Shown: in pieces, positions 60,338-64,000 of the stretch
Layout of the letters: each line of letters opens with the position of its first letter
Position numbering within the stretch: position 1 is the stretch's first letter
Assembly: GCF_000227135.1 (NCBI RefSeq)
Contig: NC_018261.1
Location: 1,436,355-1,500,354 of the forward strand
Length of the DNA stretch: 64,000 nucleotides
Reading direction: 5' to 3'
Origin: Leishmania donovani
Taxonomy: Eukaryota; Euglenozoa; Kinetoplastea; Trypanosomatida; Trypanosomatidae
Position numbers and translations under genes: made by a program
Notes under the pieces: generated by a model
What the model was told of the DNA's origin: nothing
What the model saw: the letters and a program-made list of their open reading frames with translations, nothing else
Database searches by the model: none

Positions 60338-62560
60338 ATGGTCTTTCCGAAAGGAAAAGGCGGGCCCCGTGTCCTCCGCCTATTGGGAGCCACTGCCCTC
60401 TCTCTTCCCTTTGCATCCTCGTACGCCGTTTGTGCGCGTGGCCTGATCCGTTTGTTCGTGCCTTCGCTGCTGCTCGTCTCGCTCTTCATGCACCGCGCCA
60501 CACACGGCTCCTCTCGTACCTCGTGTGTCCGAAGTGCAGCACTAGCCGACGTGCCAGCGGCGGCAACGCTGGCCAACGCGCGACACATTTCAGAGACCTA
60601 CCCGCGACTCGTCTCTCCTTCAGTGACACTACCGGAGTTGCGACCGCCAGCGCCGATCCTGCGTAGCGGCAATTCCAACGCAGGCGCGAAGCTGCCGGAA
60701 TCCAGCAGAGTCGTAGAAGAGACGCGGTGCGCGATCCGAAAGACACCCCGTGAGGTCGAATTTCCGGCTGCAGAGGATCGGCCGTGCCTTCCGTTCCCAC
60801 TAGAGCCCATCAAGTCTACCTCACCGCCCTTCACTACAAGCAAGCTGGCCAGCAGTGACGATCCTGCGACGCTGGTTCTGAAGAAGGGCGTGCCCGAGCC
60901 GCAAAAGGAGTTTCACCTCTGCCACACCGGCACCGTGGAGTCGCTGCTGTCGCGGCAGCAGTACGTCGATGTGTACTTTGTTGCCTCTTCCCTTCTCACT
61001 ATCCGCAATGGGGCGGCCAGGGTGGAGGCGGGGGGAGAAAAATGCCGTCTGCACCTTCTCAGCCACCGCTGCCTCTGCAGCTATGCCTTGCTGCGGTTCA
61101 AGGAGTGCTGCGAGGACGGCACAGCTACTCTGGCACTTTACCGACACTTGCAAGGCGACAACAGCTTCTCGTCGCGCGGCATGCCTGATGAGGTGCTGCA
61201 TAGCCGTGTCGTACAAGCACTGCTAGGCGCGCTTGTCATGCGCGAGCTGTACAGCGATGCGGCAGTGCTGATGGCGAGTGTGCCGACTGTGCTGAGCGCT
61301 GGAGGCGATACGCCGTCGAAAGAATTCGGCGGCATACCGTCGCTGCCGCTCTTCGCAACACGGCAAGACACCCTATCGTCTTTGGCGTCCTTTCGCCAGT
61401 GCGTGGCGGCGCGGCGTTGGGTGGAGGCCGCGCAGATCATCGACAGTAGTACGACCGCACAGAGTTGGGTGCAGGCGACTCCGTTGTGCGCCATGCTTGC
61501 TTTCGTTAGACTCGAGATGGACGACCCGAAGGCGGCCCGAGGACTGCTGCTGCCCTACCTCGCTTCTCTCCCTGAGCCGCCGCCGTGGGAGGTGCTCTCT
61601 ACCGCGCCCGTCGAGCACGCGCAGCTCTGGGACAATTTCATCTCTCACTATGTTTTCTCCACGACTCTGCTCGCCAAGGCTTCGTTCATGTCTGGCAGTG
61701 CGTACCTCAACATATCTGCGGCTCTGCTGCAGCGTGCACTGAGACTCAGCCCCTCTTACGCGCCGGCACGCCTGTTTGCCGAGTTTGTACTCTCATTCGA
61801 GGCACAGCGGCAGCACGTCGATGCTGCCATGTCTGCCAGCGACTACCCAAAGGCGCTGTCGGTGACGGCCGAGATGCTGCGCATGCCAGAGGTCACAAGG
61901 CTTGTGCACGCCGAGCTCTATCTGGTGCGCACCCAGGCCCAGTGGATGCGCGGACAGCCGCTGGAGGTGGTGCACGAAGCCTCGCGGTGCGTGCAATGTG
62001 ACCCGCAATGTGCACTCGCGTTTCGGTTACGGGCCGACGCCTTTGCGATGATGAGCAGAGAGGCTGAGGCGGCTGCAGACCTCGCCGTATCGAAGCATCT
62101 GAACGTGAGGGTCGGCGCTCTCTTTGATGAGCTGCGGGTGCAGCGTTCGCGCTACAACGCCGCACAGGTGGAAGCAGAGGTAAAGAGGAACTCTGCGCCG
62201 GTATTCAAATCGTTCCCATCAGCGTCAGCACCGCTGCGTTCGTCACCGAGGGAGAACTTCTGCAGCAACACCCGCAGATCGGGTGCCCGGGAGCGGAAGT
62301 TTACCGACGCGGAGCTTCCGCCATCACTGCGGACGCACTACGACGTCCTGGGCGTCTCCAGCAACGCCTCCGCGGCTGAGATCCGAAGGCGCTATCGACG
62401 ACTCACCCTTCAGCTGCACCCAGACCGACTCGTCGGTGCAGCGGAGAGCGATCGGCGAGCCGCGCTCGAGGCATTCCAGCTTCTGGGAAACGCCTACAGC
62501 GTTCTCTCCGACACGCAGCTTCGTGCCACCTACGATGCCGGACTGCCCAGCCTCCATTGA
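60338..62560 (+). CDS. TPR-containing DnaJ (Hsp40) protein
   Basis: About 740 residues. A C-terminal J domain starts near residue 667 (HYDVLGVSSNASAAEIRRRY) and contains the HPD motif at 694-696 needed to stimulate Hsp70; it ends with FQLLGNAYSVLSDTQLRATYDAG. The central part has TPR-like helix pairs, for example ALLQRALRLSPSYAPARLFAEF, HVDAAMSASDYPKALSV and CVQCDPQCALAFRLRADAFAMMSREAEAA. This order recalls DNAJC7/DNAJC3-type co-chaperones. The C-terminal J domain excludes the classical type I/II Hsp40s. The N-terminus is the weak point: ATGs at 60218, 60338 and 60488 are all in frame. The first 50 residues from 60338 are hydrophobic (LLGATALSLPFASSYAV and LFVPSLLLVSLF), which could be a membrane segment or translated UTR. 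If splicing uses the AG near 60352, the start would be 60488. Confidence 0.88.
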   Translation: MVFPKGKGGPRVLRLLGATALSLPFASSYAVCARGLIRLFVPSLLLVSLFMHRATHGSSRTSCVRSAALADVPAAATLANARHISETYPRLVSPSVTLPELRPPAPILRSGNSNAGAKLPESSRVVEETRCAIRKTPREVEFPAAEDRPCLPFPLEPIKSTSPPFTTSKLASSDDPATLVLKKGVPEPQKEFHLCHTGTVESLLSRQQYVDVYFVASSLLTIRNGAARVEAGGEKCRLHLLSHRCLCSYALLRFKECCEDGTATLALYRHLQGDNSFSSRGMPDEVLHSRVVQALLGALVMRELYSDAAVLMASVPTVLSAGGDTPSKEFGGIPSLPLFATRQDTLSSLASFRQCVAARRWVEAAQIIDSSTTAQSWVQATPLCAMLAFVRLEMDDPKAARGLLLPYLASLPEPPPWEVLSTAPVEHAQLWDNFISHYVFSTTLLAKASFMSGSAYLNISAALLQRALRLSPSYAPARLFAEFVLSFEAQRQHVDAAMSASDYPKALSVTAEMLRMPEVTRLVHAELYLVRTQAQWMRGQPLEVVHEASRCVQCDPQCALAFRLRADAFAMMSREAEAAADLAVSKHLNVRVGALFDELRVQRSRYNAAQVEAEVKRNSAPVFKSFPSASAPLRSSPRENFCSNTRRSGARERKFTDAELPPSLRTHYDVLGVSSNASAAEIRRRYRRLTLQLHPDRLVGAAESDRRAALEAFQLLGNAYSVLSDTQLRATYDAGLPSLH

Positions 62561-64000
62561 CGATGTACAGCAGGTGTTCTCACCTGTTCCTTCTCTTTTC
62601 GATATTGGTGTGGCTCCCAATCGGCTTCGAAGTCCACTGGTGCGAGCGCTATGCGCGCGAGTTGTCAAGCATGGCCGGTGTGGTGTTTCGCCTCCGAGCA
62701 AGGCTTGAAGTGGTGCGAAGAGCAATTGGGATGAGCGAACGAGGCGCGGAGAGATGCTTCCCGATCAACGCCACAGTGCACGTGTGCAACAGGTGGCCCT
62801 ATTTCCTCCCGCCGATCGGTGTGCGCTGATGAGGCGCAGATGCCGGAAGCATGACGAGAGCACCCCCGAGGCTGCACCACCGAGTCCACCAGACTTCCAT
62901 GTGGAACGCCTCCACACCACATTGTGAAAAGTAGCGGCTTGAAGCGACTCAGAGGGCTATGCATAGCACACAGAACCGTAGTCCGAGGCCTCAGAAGGCC
63001 CTGACCTGAGGGTGGCTGACCCACTCCGTTGAGGTCACCCGACATGCGGCTGGGCCCCTTCCATATCACCCGCACGACAGAGACGCCATCGTCTCCTGCT
63101 CTCGAGCCGGACCCTGCACGCGGCCCGCCTGGATCAAGGCATGCAGTGCAGGTGGGTGCACCTGGCGCCGACCGCGCAACACGTATGCAATGAAGAGGCA
63201 AGGGAACAAACGAAGTGCCGACTGGATGTGTCGGCCCGATCCAAAAAAAAAAAAACAGACGGCTGGCCGTCGAGAACGATGATGCAGCCGCAGTACCACA
63301 TGGGGTAGGGCGAGCGGTGGTAGCATGCGTATACGCCGTGACGTGTTCGCGGGTCAAATCGACACGCTGAGGAGACAGAAGCGTTGCGGCGATGTTCTTT
63401 TTTTTTCTTTCGAATCCGTTTTTTAGCCTTTTCCTTTGGAACTGCAAGTGTATCTTGTTTTTGTGTGTGCGTGTATTCACCTGAAGTGCTTACGTGCTTC
63501 ACCGCTGCGGCTGCTATGCCGGTCACGCCCCCTTTCCTTCCCTTTGATATGTGGCCAAGACGAAGAGACGAATGAATCAGACTCAAGTCGGTGACGACCC
63601 CTGAACGCCAGCGTGGTCATGCACTTTCAGGTGTGTAGTGCGATGGAGGAGAGAGTGCGCCACTGCTTCCGCCCTCCCATCAGCACCACCCTTTCCCGCC
63701 TGTACCGCTGCCTCGATCCGTGATGGACATGGTGCCACCGCGACGCGTGAAAATTGTCCCCTCTCCTCTTCTCCTCGTCTCTCCGCTTCCGTGCCTGTGC
63801 TGTCTGGGTGCGCCCCGCACAACTGATCTGCGGCGCAGGTGAAGCGTGCCCATTATAGAAAGGAAAAGGCGAAAAAGGCAAAGAAAGTCAGAACGAGACA
63901 AGGGCGAGTGGATTTCACTGCAGTCTCAGCGCACATTTCCGGCGTCCCTATCAGGCCCATCGCACTCACACACGACGGCACACGACGGTGGCGCAGAATC
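62561..64000. other. 1.4 kb terminal intergenic region
   Basis: No credible gene is seen before the window ends. It contains a SIDER-like block (about 62700-63255), T-rich DNA at 63399-63430 and CT-rich DNA at 63700-63790. Minus-strand open frames here run through the repeat and are not protein-like. Confidence 0.7.
62700..63255 (+). mobile_element. Probable SIDER-type retroposon with poly-A tail
   Basis: A block of about 555 bp with balanced composition that contrasts with the surrounding CT/TG-rich DNA and ends in an uninterrupted run of 13 A (63243-63255). Length, poly-A end and position in a 3' flank fit Leishmania SIDER retroposons. Its last 40 bases before the tail share a loose pattern (GAAGTG, gap, ATGTG, gap, CGAT) with the A-tailed end of the reverse-oriented block at 3218-3810. 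The 5' boundary is an estimate. The family name is inference from length, tail and context. Confidence 0.48.

Noticed and set aside
62665..63480. A 271-codon minus-strand open frame at the window end.
   Set aside because: It passes through the SIDER-like block and a poly-A/T tract; on the opposite strand to all genes and without protein-like composition.
1..64000. tRNA, rRNA, snoRNA clusters, CRISPR arrays or a strand-switch region.
   Set aside because: No tRNA-like T-loop with matching arms, no conserved rRNA segment, no regular spaced repeats and no credible minus-strand gene were seen by eye; a covariance-model scan was not possible.

Overview
The window looks like a stretch of a trypanosomatid (kinetoplastid) nuclear chromosome, most probably Leishmania or a close relative. 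Reasons seen in the sequence: 24 intronless protein genes, all on the + strand; strongly GC-biased third codon positions; genes separated by 0.5-3.9 kb of pyrimidine-rich, low-complexity DNA (CT, TG and TA tracts, poly-T); and polypyrimidine tracts followed by an AG shortly before many start codons, as expected for spliced-leader trans-splicing. No strand switch, intron, rRNA, tRNA or CRISPR array was seen. The window therefore appears to lie within one polycistronic transcription unit read left to right. From memory, the pairing of a V-ATPase A subunit gene with a serine palmitoyltransferase gene recalls Leishmania chromosome 34; this was not checked.

Layout. 0-11 kb: a nine-membrane-span TM9SF/EMP70 protein, a long gap with a probable degenerate SIDER-type retroposon, V-ATPase catalytic subunit A, and mitoribosomal protein uL13m. 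11-25 kb: a very large probable mitochondrial helical protein, inositol-pentakisphosphate 2-kinase, a small protein with a duplicated module, a eukaryotic DUF501 protein, a Trp-rich Sfi1-like protein, and the LCB1-type subunit of serine palmitoyltransferase. 25-41 kb: two gene-poor stretches of about 2.9 kb around an unrecognised protein, a ZZ-like zinc-finger protein, an actin-related protein, a mitochondrial protein with a possible degenerate RNase III fold, and a PGM2-type phosphohexomutase/phosphopentomutase. 42-54 kb: a WDR11-like WD40 protein, a divergent SET-domain protein, a one-span membrane protein, mitoribosomal uL14m, a TTC1-like TPR protein and a coiled-coil protein. 55-62.5 kb: an F-box-like protein, an aquaporin, SmD3, and a TPR-DnaJ co-chaperone. 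The last 1.4 kb holds a second SIDER-like element with a poly-A tail.

The genes do not form a functional operon. Neighbours serve unrelated processes (endomembrane traffic, organelle acidification, mitochondrial translation, sphingolipid and inositol phosphate synthesis, splicing, cytoskeleton), which is normal for kinetoplastids, where control is mostly post-transcriptional. Points worth a second look are the DUF501 protein with a minimal AUG-stop upstream ORF, an upstream ORF ending in an ATGA overlap at the WDR11-like gene, the Sfi1-like repeats, the split ZZ-like zinc finger with a 24-nt perfect palindrome in its gene, the aquaporin without the filter arginine, and the SET protein without the usual catalytic motifs.
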